A program made the position numbers and the translations under genes. Shown here one piece after another: positions 9,731-17,852 of a stretch of DNA of 64,000 nucleotides (position 1 is the stretch's first letter; each line of letters opens with the position of its first letter). The notes beneath the pieces were generated by a model. The model ran no database searches. It was not told the DNA's origin and saw only the letters and a list, made by a program, of their open reading frames with translations. The stretch is from Thermoanaerobacterium sp. RBIITD (GTDB lineage Bacteria; Bacillota; Thermoanaerobacteria; Thermoanaerobacterales; Thermoanaerobacteraceae): the NCBI RefSeq assembly GCF_900205865.1, contig NZ_LT906662.1, positions 1-64,000 on the forward strand. Reading direction: 5' to 3'.

Positions 9731-9983
9731 AAGAGAGTTGCCCTATTTGTTTCAACAATTCCTCCTTCTCCTTTTCATATGATTTTTTGACCTTTTCTAA
9801 CTCGTCGGTTTCTTTGCTAAATACCTTTGCTGCATTATTGACAAATTCTGCTTTCCAGCGACTAATCATATTCGGATGTATTTCATATTCAGCAGCGATT
9901 TCATTAAGCGTTTTTTCTTCTCGCAATACCTCTAATACAATTTTTGCTTTTTGTTCTGGTGTAAAATTTCTTCTCTTATTCAT
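9690..9983 (-). CDS. IS3-family transposase OrfA
   Basis: The 97-aa protein has the IS3 OrfA HTH ('FTPEQKAKIVLEVLREEKTL', then 'EIAAEYEIHPNMISRWK') followed by a leucine-zipper-like coiled coil up to about residue 90. It overlaps orfB by about 40 bp in the arrangement that normally supports -1 frameshifting to OrfAB. OrfA is intact but its partner is not. Confidence 0.88.
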   Translation of the reverse strand: MNKRRNFTPEQKAKIVLEVLREEKTLNEIAAEYEIHPNMISRWKAEFVNNAAKVFSKETDELEKVKKSYEKEKEELLKQIGQLSYENAWLKKKSGQF

Positions 9984-10040
9984 AACTATATTCTAACTTA
10001 TTTTTGACTTTTTGTCTGTCTAGTTTTCTGGTATCATTAT

Positions 10041-10442
10041 ATTATATATATATTATGGTCTATAGTTTTTCAAATTTTCGATAACTTTCATAAAATAATA
10101 TTATTTAAATCCAGCATATAATAATTTTTAAATCATTGTTTGTTGTAACTCAAGATTCAATGATAAGAAGCATAATATACTGGATTTTTCTAGTATATTT
10201 CTCTTATTTTATAATCTATCACACGAGTTAAATTAAGTTTTATTAAAAATAGAATGCCATTATTTATTAATAATTTTATCTGTAAGCTTTGCACATTTAT
10301 TGCCATAAGCTATTTATGTGATCGAATTTCATAATTAACTTTCTTATCAAAATATATCAACATATTGTCGTTTATTTATAGTTATAACACTATATGTTGT
10401 TCAATTGCATTCGATTTTTGAATTATACAATTTCCTCATGTA
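10041..10442. repeat. Intergenic region with a spaced inverted repeat
   Basis: No gene is visible. AAATCCAGCATATAAT (10107-10122) and ATAATATACTGGATTT (10172-10187) form an imperfect inverted repeat around about 50 bp. It could fold into a hairpin downstream of the dapA-like gene but lacks a clear T-run, so I do not call it a terminator. Confidence 0.35.
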
Positions 10443-11354
10443 TTAAAAATCATAAAATTTACGCAACTCTGACTTTATAAGTTCTTTAATGTCATCATTT
10501 ATATCTACTAAGGGCAATCTTACTTTACCTCCTAAATTTAGACCTAATATATCCAATGCTGCTTTGATTGGTGCAGGATTAGGAGCTTTAAACATACTCT
10601 TTTGAAGTGTACATATGTCAAATTGAATTTTTCTTGCACCTATTATATCTCCAGCTTTATATTTATTTATCATCTCTTTTATTTTTTTACCAACAACATG
10701 ACCTGTTGCAGCAACTGCACCATTTCCTCCCAGGCATAGGTTTATAAATATATTAGTATCTTCACCTGTCAAGATAGAAAATTCTTTTTTTAATTCATTC
10801 CGACATATCCTTATCATCTCGGAAGTATTTGTAATGTCGTTAAAACAATCTTTTATACCAATTACATTGTCAATATTTGCTACCTTAATAATTGTATCAA
10901 TACTCATATTAACTGCTGTCCTAGATGGTATATTATAAATCATGATTGGTAAATTTGTATGTTGGGCTACCGCCTTAAAAAATTGATAAATACCTTCCTG
11001 ATCTGGTCTAATATAATATGGAACAACTATTAACAGACCATCGGCTCCAATATTTTCAGCATATTTAGTCAAACTTATTGTTTCATCCAAGTTTGCACCT
11101 CCAGCACCAACAAAAATAGGTACTCTTTTATTAGCTCGTTTTACTGCTCTTTCTATAACTAACTCCTTTTCAAGATGTGATAATGATGTCGATTCCCCAG
11201 TTGTTCCAATTGGAATTATTGCATCTGCGCATTGTTCTTCTATCAAATAATCCACCAATTTATCAAACTTTTCAAAATCAACTTTACTCAAATCATCAGT
11301 AAATGGTGTAATGCATGGAATAACTAAGCCTTCCAACTTATGAGTATTATTCAA
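10443..11354 (-). CDS. dapA: 4-hydroxy-tetrahydrodipicolinate synthase family (DapA-like) aldolase
   Basis: The 303-aa TIM-barrel protein belongs to the DapA/NanA class I aldolase family. 'IPIGTTGES' near residue 44 is the pyruvate-binding motif, 'MIYNIPSRT' near 137 supplies the catalytic Tyr, and 'IGIKD' near 166 carries the Schiff-base Lys. DHDPS condenses pyruvate with aspartate semialdehyde in lysine and diaminopimelate synthesis. The start is TTG at 11354 with GAGGAG about ten bases upstream. The gene stands alone, away from any lysine operon and between mobile elements. It may therefore be a paralogue acting on another 2-oxo acid. Confidence 0.8.
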   Translation of the reverse strand: MNNTHKLEGLVIPCITPFTDDLSKVDFEKFDKLVDYLIEEQCADAIIPIGTTGESTSLSHLEKELVIERAVKRANKRVPIFVGAGGANLDETISLTKYAENIGADGLLIVVPYYIRPDQEGIYQFFKAVAQHTNLPIMIYNIPSRTAVNMSIDTIIKVANIDNVIGIKDCFNDITNTSEMIRICRNELKKEFSILTGEDTNIFINLCLGGNGAVAATGHVVGKKIKEMINKYKAGDIIGARKIQFDICTLQKSMFKAPNPAPIKAALDILGLNLGGKVRLPLVDINDDIKELIKSELRKFYDF

Positions 11355-11641
11355 TTACTACACACTCCTCTTTAATTTTAAGTTAATATATTATTAAAAT
11401 TTAGTTCACCGTTAAAAGAAAAATATTAGTATGTAAACCATCACCCATTTTTTAACATAAAGCATAAATCATAATGGATTACCTTATTAAAATTTAAGAT
11501 CACACTAACTTATTATGCTAAATAAATATAATTTGATCCTATTACAAAGTTTATATTGCTATATTTTAAATTCCTTTTCTTCAATATTAGGAGATTACTC
11601 TATATAAAATATTGTAATGCTTCTCTATACGCAGAATTTAA
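11355..11641. other. AT-rich region upstream of dapA-like gene
   Basis: I see no gene. The first ~40 bp carry the dapA ribosome binding site and presumably its promoter; nothing else is recognisable. Confidence 0.4.
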
Positions 11642-11755
11642 TTAGTATTTTGTAAAGCCGACACAGTTATAGCCTTTCTGTTGTGCCTCAGCATTATAAT
11701 TAACATCATTAATATTTATGCAAACTTCTTTGCATGTACTTACAGTAATATTCAT
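11642..11755 (-). CDS. Possible 37-codon ORF or gene remnant
   Basis: An ATG at 11755 opens a 37-aa frame with three cysteines ('VSTCKEVCININD', 'GYNCVGFTKY'). The compositional look is protein-like, but no ribosome binding site is evident and the frame reads open a little further upstream. It may be the 3' end of a gene cut by the neighbouring IS1182 copy. I do not recognise it. Confidence 0.25.
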   Translation of the reverse strand: MNITVSTCKEVCININDVNYNAEAQQKGYNCVGFTKY

Positions 11756-11781
11756 ATTTTTAGCTATTAATTTTGATTTGA

Positions 11782-13546
11782 GTGTCATAAGAAGCATTTT
11801 TTTAAGCTACTAATGATAACTTTGCCTGATTTTTACCTGATTTTGTAAAAGTAAATCTGATTTTTATATTTTTATACAAAGTTGCAGCCATCTCCGCTGC
11901 CATTTTCAGTATTTTTTTGCATTTATGGCTCCTATTTTGAATGAAAACCAGATTTTTGAGCGCACTAATCCCCTTACAGGTATCACATCTACATAATATT
12001 TGCGCCTTAGTATTGATGGAATACCCTCCACTCCATTTCTTATCTTTTGAAGTACACTGTATTCTTCTGTTGACATCTTTTTCAAATAGCTTGCTCTTTG
12101 TATTGTTTTTGCTGTTATCAGTACATATGCCGATTTCTTTTGTAGCTTCGCTCCACATTTTTCTCTTAGTGGACAATGTTCACATGTTTTTTTATTGAAG
12201 GATGCTCTATATAATCCTGTTTTTTCATAGTATCTTGTTTTGTATGGTTTTTCTCCTCTTGGGCATTTGATTATTTCATGGGTCGTTTCATCTAATTCAA
12301 ATTCGCTTTGTATTTCATCTGGCAATTTCCCTATAAGAGCTGTTGTTATTAGTTCGATATTGTTTTTATCTGCAAGTTCTATGTTTTCAATGCTGCTGTA
12401 AGCTCCATCTGCTATTATTGTTATTTCTTTTTCTTGTTTCCCTAGCTTTTCTATTGTTTCTTTGCAAAAGCTGCTATCGCTGTGTGTGTTTACATCATAG
12501 TCATAGCTGGTTATTATGGAGCCTTTTTCGTCTATTGTTTCTACTATGTTAGCTACATAGCCTTTATGGTCTTTTCCTGCTTTTTTGCGATATGTTGCAT
12601 CTGGGTCGCTTGGGTTTTGAAGACTATCAGGGCTTATTTTTTCTTTTTCTACTGGTACTATCTTGCCTTCTTCTGTTATTTCTGTTTGTTCTTTTAGTAC
12701 ACGCTGTAATAGCTGATATTCTGGTAATTCAGCGTATGCTTCTCCTAATTCTTTTATTAGTGTATAGGCATCTTCAATTATTTCTTGAAGTCTTTTTGTT
12801 ATTTCTTCGTTTTTTCTATGATAGATTGTTTTGTTTCTGTCGTCTTCATCTAGGTAGTGTTCCATGTTTTTGAGGTGTTGATATTCTCCTGTTTTGTATA
12901 CTGCCTTGACCATATTTGCTACGCATGTGTATAGTATTTCTAATCTGGACATTTTTTTGCAACTGGATGATACCATGATGCTGTCCATTCTTTTTACTGA
13001 TGGATTTATATCAAAGTATTTTACAAATACGTTTGCCATGGCTTCCATTTCTTCATGAAGAAGGTCTCTTCCTGTTTCTAGATTGTAAAGATATAGCCTT
13101 TCACGAAAACGGCTAAAAGTCCTATCACTGAAAGGTTGACTTTTGAAGCTTGTAGTGTGAAGAGCGTATTGGAAACGAACATCACATAAGATGCTTGCTA
13201 ATAGTTCATCATCTGTAAGATTAAACATTTCTTTTAGTATTAGGGCTCCGATTATTGCGTTTACAGGACTGTTTGGACGAGAAGCGGGATTGTCACTGTA
13301 CAATACGGAAAAGCGTTTTTCATTGATTGCTGGAAATATGATTTCAGCAAAGCCTTTTGCCCATGAGTTTAAAACAAACTTTCTTGTTCTTTCATCCAAG
13401 TTTAAGAATCTATCATCCATTGTGATTTGTTGATATTCGTTTGATTTGAATGCCATGGCTACGTATCGCTCCTTCTATTTCTTTTTGTTTATATTTCTAT
13501 TTTACCATATTTTTAGTTTATCATGGATGAAAAATACTTTTGACAC
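11782..13546 (-). mobile_element. IS1182-family insertion sequence (copy a)
   Basis: The transposase gene is bounded by short imperfect inverted repeats: GTGTCATAAGAAGCATTTTT at 11782, and on the minus strand GTGTCAAAAGTATTTTTC from 13546. The element is unrelated in sequence to the IS1182 copy at 57083. Confidence 0.75.
11802..13456 (-). pseudogene. IS1182-family transposase with C-terminal frameshift
   Basis: The main frame (13456 to 11906, 516 codons) shows the IS1182 N-terminal domain ('NSPVNAIIGALILKEMFNLT') and the DDE-type catalytic region ('TIIADGAYSS'). It also has the cysteine cluster 'TCEHCPLREKC' and the usual ending 'IPVRGLVRSKIWFSFKIGAIN'. Right there an A-run appears one base short. 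The frame that continues to 11802 supplies a family-like tail ('KMAAEMAATLYKN'). The truncated form lacks only about 40 residues, so loss of activity is likely but not certain. Confidence 0.82.
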
Positions 13547-13624
13547 CTTAATCAATGTTTATATTCACTAATTTAGTTTATTATTACTTTTTTATTAAAC
13601 GAAATTATTATTTGTTGCTAATAT

Positions 13625-13690
13625 CAAAAATAGCCCACCCTTTATACTGCTTGCCTTTTATTTTGCAACATTAAGGGCAGGCTACTCACC
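13625..13690 (-). terminator. Possible terminator after the 134-aa membrane protein gene
   Basis: On the minus strand AGCCTGCCCTTA and TAAAGGGTGGGCT form an imperfect hairpin with a long loop, followed by ATTTTTGAT. It lies a few bases beyond the stop of the gene at 13696. Confidence 0.5.
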
Positions 13691-13695
13691 AACAA

Positions 13696-14100
13696 TCAAT
13701 TTTTAGGGGGCTGTTTAACAAAAAAAGCAAAAACCGTATCAGCTACTAATTTCTCCATTACCAGCAACATAATCATTTGAAAGTATGGGAATGAGCATAT
13801 TCTCGTTTCTTTCAAATAGGATTCCAGTCCAAACACTGAAATACCGATACTAAACATAAGGATTAACTGGATTACATTAAACATCCTCTTATTCATTTTA
13901 TATCTCAAAAGATTAAAAGCACTGGAAGCACTAATACCCACTGTTTCATTATGAAAAGCTACATATACTGACAAGCAAATGACTGAAATCAAAATAGAAT
14001 TTGGAATTTTATACTTAAAGCTTGCAAAAAATAGCGTTATAAGTAAAACAGTATACAATGTTAGAAAAATCTTATACTTCAACATCTTATGATTTAGCAT
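13696..14100 (-). CDS. Hypothetical four-helix membrane protein, partner of the secreted protein at 14122
   Basis: The 134-aa product is mostly hydrophobic with about four helices (residues 8-28, 33-50, 76-94 and 104-127). It lies 21 bp behind the secreted-protein gene, so the two are probably cotranscribed. It lacks the His and Cys active-site pattern expected of AgrB, which I considered because of its size and context. A membrane protein directly downstream of a small secreted hydrophobic protein often gives self-protection or helps export, but this is inference. Confidence 0.6.
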   Translation of the reverse strand: MLNHKMLKYKIFLTLYTVLLITLFFASFKYKIPNSILISVICLSVYVAFHNETVGISASSAFNLLRYKMNKRMFNVIQLILMFSIGISVFGLESYLKETRICSFPYFQMIMLLVMEKLVADTVFAFFVKQPPKN

Positions 14101-14121
14101 TGTTCTTCACCATTTTCATTA

Positions 14122-14829
14122 TTAATATGCCACATCAATCCATCCATTATTAGGTGCAGCATCACGAGAATCGATATAATTAGCTATTGCATCTCCGGGG
14201 TCTATAGCAGCTTGAATAATAGTGGTTGTTATATTATAAGTCAGTGACAACACCAAACTTTTTTCCATTCCCCACCTAATTAGTGTATTTACAATTTTAC
14301 TTACAACTTGCTGTTCAATAATGCTTCTGGCTTCATTATAACCATATTTTGCAATTAGCGTACGAATACAAGCTTCTACGCTCCCTCCTCCATAAAACGA
14401 TAGCACCACCCAAATTACAGCATTAAAAATTGCACCTGCCGTTCCAACACTTATTATGTGGTGAATGGAACTTCCGGAAGTAGCCATGGAATATCCAGAA
14501 GTAGTTACATAACCAGATATTGTTCTTTCCGGTTCATTTTGATTGTCTTTATCTGCCAATATATCTTCTACAATTTTAATGTTTTCGGTAGTATTAAAAG
14601 ATTTTCCACCGCTTTTAATTAACGCTGCTTGAACAACGGAATCGTAATATTTGCGTTCAGCAACAGTCATTTTAGACACATCGAAATTCTTGTTCAAAAT
14701 ACTCTTCTGAAGTGATTCGTAATTTGATGTCAAATCTTTTGAAATAGCTGTAGAAGCAAAAACAGAACTCAAACTTAAAACCGAAAGAAGTGCTAAAACC
14801 AAAAGAAATGAAATAATTTTTTGAAACAT
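14122..14829 (-). CDS. Secreted protein with hydrophobic Gly-rich C-terminal half
   Basis: The 235-aa product starts with a strong Sec signal peptide (MFQKIISFLLVLALL, cleavage near 'VFAS'). A charged pro-region-like segment runs to about residue 105. A hydrophobic region with 'AIFNAVIWVVLSFYGGGS' and 'KYGYNEARSIIEQQVVSK' follows, and the tail is polar. The two-part organisation is reminiscent of secreted antimicrobial or toxin precursors, but I recognise no family. The ribosome binding site AAAGGGAGATG before the ATG resembles that of the cassette genes. The membrane protein at 13696 follows immediately. Confidence 0.65.
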   Translation of the reverse strand: MFQKIISFLLVLALLSVLSLSSVFASTAISKDLTSNYESLQKSILNKNFDVSKMTVAERKYYDSVVQAALIKSGGKSFNTTENIKIVEDILADKDNQNEPERTISGYVTTSGYSMATSGSSIHHIISVGTAGAIFNAVIWVVLSFYGGGSVEACIRTLIAKYGYNEARSIIEQQVVSKIVNTLIRWGMEKSLVLSLTYNITTTIIQAAIDPGDAIANYIDSRDAAPNNGWIDVAY

Positions 14830-14895
14830 TTACCAACATCTCCCTTTATATTATTGAGTATTCTCGGCAACTTCTGTTGCCTGATATAACTGAAT
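14830..14895 (-). promoter_or_regulatory. Hairpin leader related to the cassette leaders
   Basis: In the transcript, GGCAAC-AGAA-GTTGCC forms a six-base-pair stem directly followed by CGAGA and, after about 20 nt, AAAGGGAGATG. The cassette leaders also place a hairpin, then CCGAGA, then the same ribosome binding site. The sequences outside these motifs differ, and no CCGAAATTCGG dyad precedes it. Confidence 0.4.
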
Positions 14896-15115
14896 TTCAG
14901 GAAACATATTTTAAATTTATCCCCCAAAATTTCGTTCTGAAATCATTTTTCGATTTCCAATTCATTTACATCTTTATTTACATTGTGAGAATTTTTTCTT
15001 TGTTTTTCCCTTCATTTAACATATATGGTTGCATTCTATCTTGACTTTTTTAAATCGCCCCAATAACCGAAATGGATGGTGTTTTTAGCATACTACTTGT
15101 TATTGAGGTGATTTT

Positions 15116-15736
15116 ATGTTGGGCGCATGGCGTTCGCATTCTGATTATCAGTCTTTCCTTGTTGAAAATATTCGACCCATTTATGCTTCAGATAAAAATC
15201 GTGTTCTTCAATTTTCTGAAGCTTTATCTAAACTCTATAATTTAGATCTTGATGTTCTTGAACCTGTGTTGTAACCTTATTACTCTAATACTGGTTCTCC
15301 AACCAAAAACCAGCCTAAAGTTTTTCGGTCTTTTGTGCTTATGTCTATGCTTAAGTGCCACAGTATTACTAAATGGGTTTACATGCTTCATCATGATGAT
15401 CTTTTGTGTTACATGATTGGCGTATCCCCTGATAATATTCCTGGTGTTGGCACTCATTATGACTTGATTAACAGGTTTTGGCTTGAGGATCCTGATATTG
15501 AAAAAGACCGACAGGTTTCTCTCCATCCTTTTAAACGTAAACCACGTAAAAAACTTGCTAAAAATCAGAAGCTTCCACCACGCCACCCTGGTATTATACA
15601 GAAATTTGTTGATTTGGCTTTACAGGGTGAAAATTTTGAATCAAGACCTGAGAAGCTTTTTCAACAAATTTTTGCCTATGTTGCTGTTAGGCCTTCCGCC
15701 GAAGCCGGTATCCTCGGTGATACTGAAAAACTTTAA
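15116..15736 (+). pseudogene. Truncated transposase (family not determined)
   Basis: An ATG with GAGGTG upstream opens a frame containing an in-frame TAA at 15272. It then continues with 'SFVLMSMLKCHSITKWVYML', 'NIPGVGTHYDLINRFW', 'SLHPFKRKPRKKLAKNQKLP' and 'PRHPGIIQKFVDLALQG'. It resembles the N-terminal half of large transposases common in Clostridia. The catalytic C-terminal half is missing. The fragment ends about 60 bp from the cassette leader at 15798 and occupies the place where a variable secreted gene would be expected. Confidence 0.65.
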
Positions 15737-15797
15737 TTAATTTCATAGATTAAATTTTCTTTAATTTTTGAATTATCTCCTGAATACTACCGAAACC

Positions 15798-15965
15798 TTT
15801 TAGTTAGTAACACTATCTCGGTACCAAAACAGCATACTAACTACATTTTTATTAAACATCGAATGGCCATTCATCTGTTTGACTACATTATAACTCCAAG
15901 CCCAACATTTGGGAAGTTCCGAAATTCGGCACATTTTTTATAAATTAGGTGCCGAATTCCGGCAC
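15798..15965 (-). promoter_or_regulatory. Cassette promoter, dyad boxes A and B and conserved leader (copy 2)
   Basis: Box A (GTTCCGAAATTCGGCAC) is at 15916-15932 and box B (GTGCCGAATTCCGGCAC) at 15949-15965, with centres 33 bp apart. Read toward lower coordinates, TTCCCA, a 17-bp spacer and TATAAT follow box A, then the leader with its TAGTTAGTA/TACTAACTA stem. The leader breaks off at about 15798 before the ribosome binding site, so this copy no longer drives a secreted gene. Confidence 0.75.
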
Positions 15966-15972
15966 ATCATTA

Positions 15973-16791
15973 CTATAATATATTGCCATGTGTGTCTATG
16001 ATGCCTATGTTTATGGCTGCCATTATTATTTTTATATCATTGTCTGCATCAAATAATATGCCTAATTTATTTAGATGATTTCTCAATGCTCTGTCAGATA
16101 TGCCTACTTCGTCCATTACTGCTTTCCTTACACCATTTCGGACTAATGATGATAGGATAAGTTTATCAGTGTCATTGATCTCTTCTTCTACGAAAGACAT
16201 ATTTTCACATCTATACGATATACATTTTTCAAGGTAAATTGCTATGTTTTTTAGAGTAAAGCTCTGCTCTTTTATGCTGGGAATCTTTATGCGGGATATA
16301 TCAAGGTATGCAACTATTTCTTTGCTATAATGATCTGTAATAGGCATTGCAGTGCAATACCAGTTCTTAAACAAATCGCAATAATGGTCTTTTCCGTATA
16401 ACTGTGCAAGGCTTTTGTATTCCATGGCTATGTCGACTGCATTTGTTCCACTGTCTTCAAGCCTTAAACTTATGCCTTCTCTAAATTGCAGTTTTTTGAA
16501 ATCTTCATTTAATTGGTCATTAGCTATAATTTCAATCACATAACCGTCTTTATCACATAGAATAAAGAAATAGCCTTCTTCAATAAGCACTTTATACCTA
16601 TAGCATTGTTTTAAAAAGTTGTTTAACAGTAATATTAAAAAGTTATTATCTCTTTTCTTTTTTAACAATGCATCATCATCGATTGTTCTATCAAATGAGT
16701 TTTTGTCAGGATTGATATTTAAAAGCAATGATTCCCCATAAGACACAGTCAGCTTACCATTTCCTCTTTTTATAAATGCGTCATTGTTCAT
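15973..16791 (-). CDS. Cassette regulator R1: GAF-like sensor with C-terminal HTH, no AAA+ domain
   Basis: Residues about 60-175 resemble the sensor region of AcoR-type sigma-54 activators ('FFILCDKDGYVIEII', 'LRLEDSGTNAVDIAM', 'KDHYCDLFKNWYCTAMPI', 'EIVAYLDIS'). The C-terminal ~50 residues hold an HTH ('AVMDEVGISDRALRNHLNKL'). The central ATPase of that family is absent, so it should act as an ordinary DNA-binding regulator. I take the ATG at 16791 as start because GGAG lies eight bases upstream. Its stop lies seven bases from dyad box B, so it may autoregulate or activate the adjacent promoter. It is nearly identical to R2 at 24850. Confidence 0.75.
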   Translation of the reverse strand: MNNDAFIKRGNGKLTVSYGESLLLNINPDKNSFDRTIDDDALLKKKRDNNFLILLLNNFLKQCYRYKVLIEEGYFFILCDKDGYVIEIIANDQLNEDFKKLQFREGISLRLEDSGTNAVDIAMEYKSLAQLYGKDHYCDLFKNWYCTAMPITDHYSKEIVAYLDISRIKIPSIKEQSFTLKNIAIYLEKCISYRCENMSFVEEEINDTDKLILSSLVRNGVRKAVMDEVGISDRALRNHLNKLGILFDADNDIKIIMAAINIGIIDTHGNIL

Positions 16792-16848
16792 CAATATCAC
16801 TCCATACTTTTATCTTTCCGTAAATCATTAAGCATAATTTTTATTCTT

Positions 16849-16959
16849 TTAATACCAATGGGCGTCACTCGAAATGCCGTCATCCGCAAAACTAGTGGTT
16901 GAAAGTGATGTCATAATTATTATTATCAGCACAAAAATAGACAAGAATTTTTTAAACAC
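16849..16959 (-). CDS. 36-residue secreted peptide, in-frame deletion form of the 144-aa secreted protein
   Basis: A GTG start at 16959 with GAGGTGAT upstream encodes a signal peptide nearly identical to that of the protein at 25726 (MFKKFLSIFV..., cleavage near 'FADD'). It then jumps in frame to the last six residues (SDAHWY) of the same protein. About 110 codons have been lost and the frame kept. The predicted mature product is only about 11-13 residues. The full-length gene's promoter and ribosome binding site are retained. It is either a harmless deletion or a functional peptide. Confidence 0.5.
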   Translation of the reverse strand: MFKKFLSIFVLIIIIMTSLSTTSFADDGISSDAHWY

Positions 16960-17053
16960 ACTATCACCTCACTAATTTTTTCCTTTCATAAATATAAAAC
17001 AACTTACACTGGATTTCGTTACAGTTTTTTATAAAATTTTTTATCAATTTCAG

Positions 17054-17117
17054 TATATAAAAATTCACTTGAATATTGTCAATTTGAGAACGAAAATATC
17101 ATTTTTAGGAACGAAAA
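17054..17117 (-). promoter_or_regulatory. Promoter of the peptide/R1 operon with 21-bp-spaced direct repeats
   Basis: On the minus strand TTGACA (17077-17082), a 17-bp spacer and TATATA (17054-17059) form a sigma-A-type promoter. Two direct repeats TTTTCGTTC (17109-17117 and 17088-17096) lie upstream exactly 21 bp apart, two helical turns. The arrangement resembles binding sites of LytTR-type response regulators. Confidence 0.6.
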
Positions 17118-17156
17118 AGCATTTTTAGCTCTTAATTTTTCTTCAATTGCAAGACA

Positions 17157-17190
17157 AAAAAATAAGGATAGATTATTTTCTGTCCTTATT
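17157..17190 (-). terminator. Rho-independent terminator after stalk-protein gene 1
   Basis: AAGGACAGA and TCTGTCCTT form the stem, with a T-run on the minus strand (AAAAAAAT on the plus strand just before). It lies about 50 bp past the stop of the gene at 17237. Confidence 0.8.
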
Positions 17191-17236
17191 TTGTAAGTTA
17201 CATTTGTCAACAGCCTATTATAGATATACACTATAT

Positions 17237-17800
17237 TTAATTACCTTGAACAGCATCTACTGTTATAATACCATCCTTAAAATCGACTTTATATCCAAAC
17301 GCTTCACTTATAAACCTTAGTGGAATATATGTGCAATTATCGACTAATCTCACCTTCACCGGAAGTTCATTGATCTTATCATTTATTTTTGCTACCTTTG
17401 ACCCTATTGTCAACTCTACAGTCGTACTGCCTTTTTCTACTGTTATTGTTTGACTGCCATTATGCCAATTCACTGTTGCACCTAATTTTTCAAAAAATTC
17501 ACGGGCCGGTACTAATGTAATGCCGTCTATTAAAGTAAATGGCTCCTTAGTAAATTTTATCTCTTGCCCGTTTATCTTGATTTTCGGAACATAAGGAAAA
17601 TGTATTACAGTGCCTCCACCTGAATCTTTATAAATGATTATGCCATTGTCCATTTCTTGAGAATATCCTGCTGGAAGGACAGTTTCTTTGGTTACAGATT
17701 TTCCATCATCTTGTATGGCATAAGCGATGGAGCCTGTACATACAACAGCAAAAATAGCAACAAACAAAATACGTTTAAGAAAAACAAATTTCATTCTCAC
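17237..17800 (-). CDS. Secreted stalk-domain (copper amine oxidase N-like) protein, copy 1
   Basis: The 187-aa protein has a Sec signal peptide (cleavage near 'SIAYA', residue 27). A linker with 'DNGIIIYKDSGGGTVIHF' follows, then a copper-amine-oxidase-N1-like domain from about residue 72 ('INGQEIKFTKEPFTLIDGI', 'REFFEKLGATVNWHNGSQTI', 'VRLVDNCTYIPLRFISEAFG'). In Clostridia such domains are carried by many cell-surface proteins. It is the last gene of the 4-TM/VanZ/stalk unit, 52 bp behind VanZ. The start may be GTG at 17800 (GAGGAG five bases upstream) or the ATG two codons later. Binding partner unknown. Confidence 0.82.
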   Translation of the reverse strand: MRMKFVFLKRILFVAIFAVVCTGSIAYAIQDDGKSVTKETVLPAGYSQEMDNGIIIYKDSGGGTVIHFPYVPKIKINGQEIKFTKEPFTLIDGITLVPAREFFEKLGATVNWHNGSQTITVEKGSTTVELTIGSKVAKINDKINELPVKVRLVDNCTYIPLRFISEAFGYKVDFKDGIITVDAVQGN

Positions 17801-17852
17801 ACCAACTCCTCTTTAATCACATTATCCAAACCAGCCCATGTAAAGGCAAATA

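Larger units (their letters stand above)
8900..10040 (-). mobile_element. IS3-family element, internally deleted
   Basis: The element carries orfA and a damaged orfB. The ends are approximate: near the left the sequence reads TCTGTCAAGACAATTTT, and near the right (minus strand) ACTAGACAGACAAAAAGTC, both followed by an AAGTTAGA-type motif. About 250 bp of unexplained sequence lies between the orfB stop and the left end, so the element may be composite. Confidence 0.6.

Noticed and set aside
12343-12873. Hydrophobic + strand ORFs opposite the IS1182a transposase
   Set aside because: They are reverse-frame shadows of the Lys/Glu-rich transposase coding sequence.
13696-14100. AgrB-like peptide processing protease
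   Set aside because: Size and membrane topology are suggestive, but the conserved His and Cys catalytic pair is missing.
17237-17800. Copper amine oxidase enzyme
   Set aside because: Only the small N-terminal 'stalk' domain is present; no catalytic oxidase domain or topaquinone motif follows.
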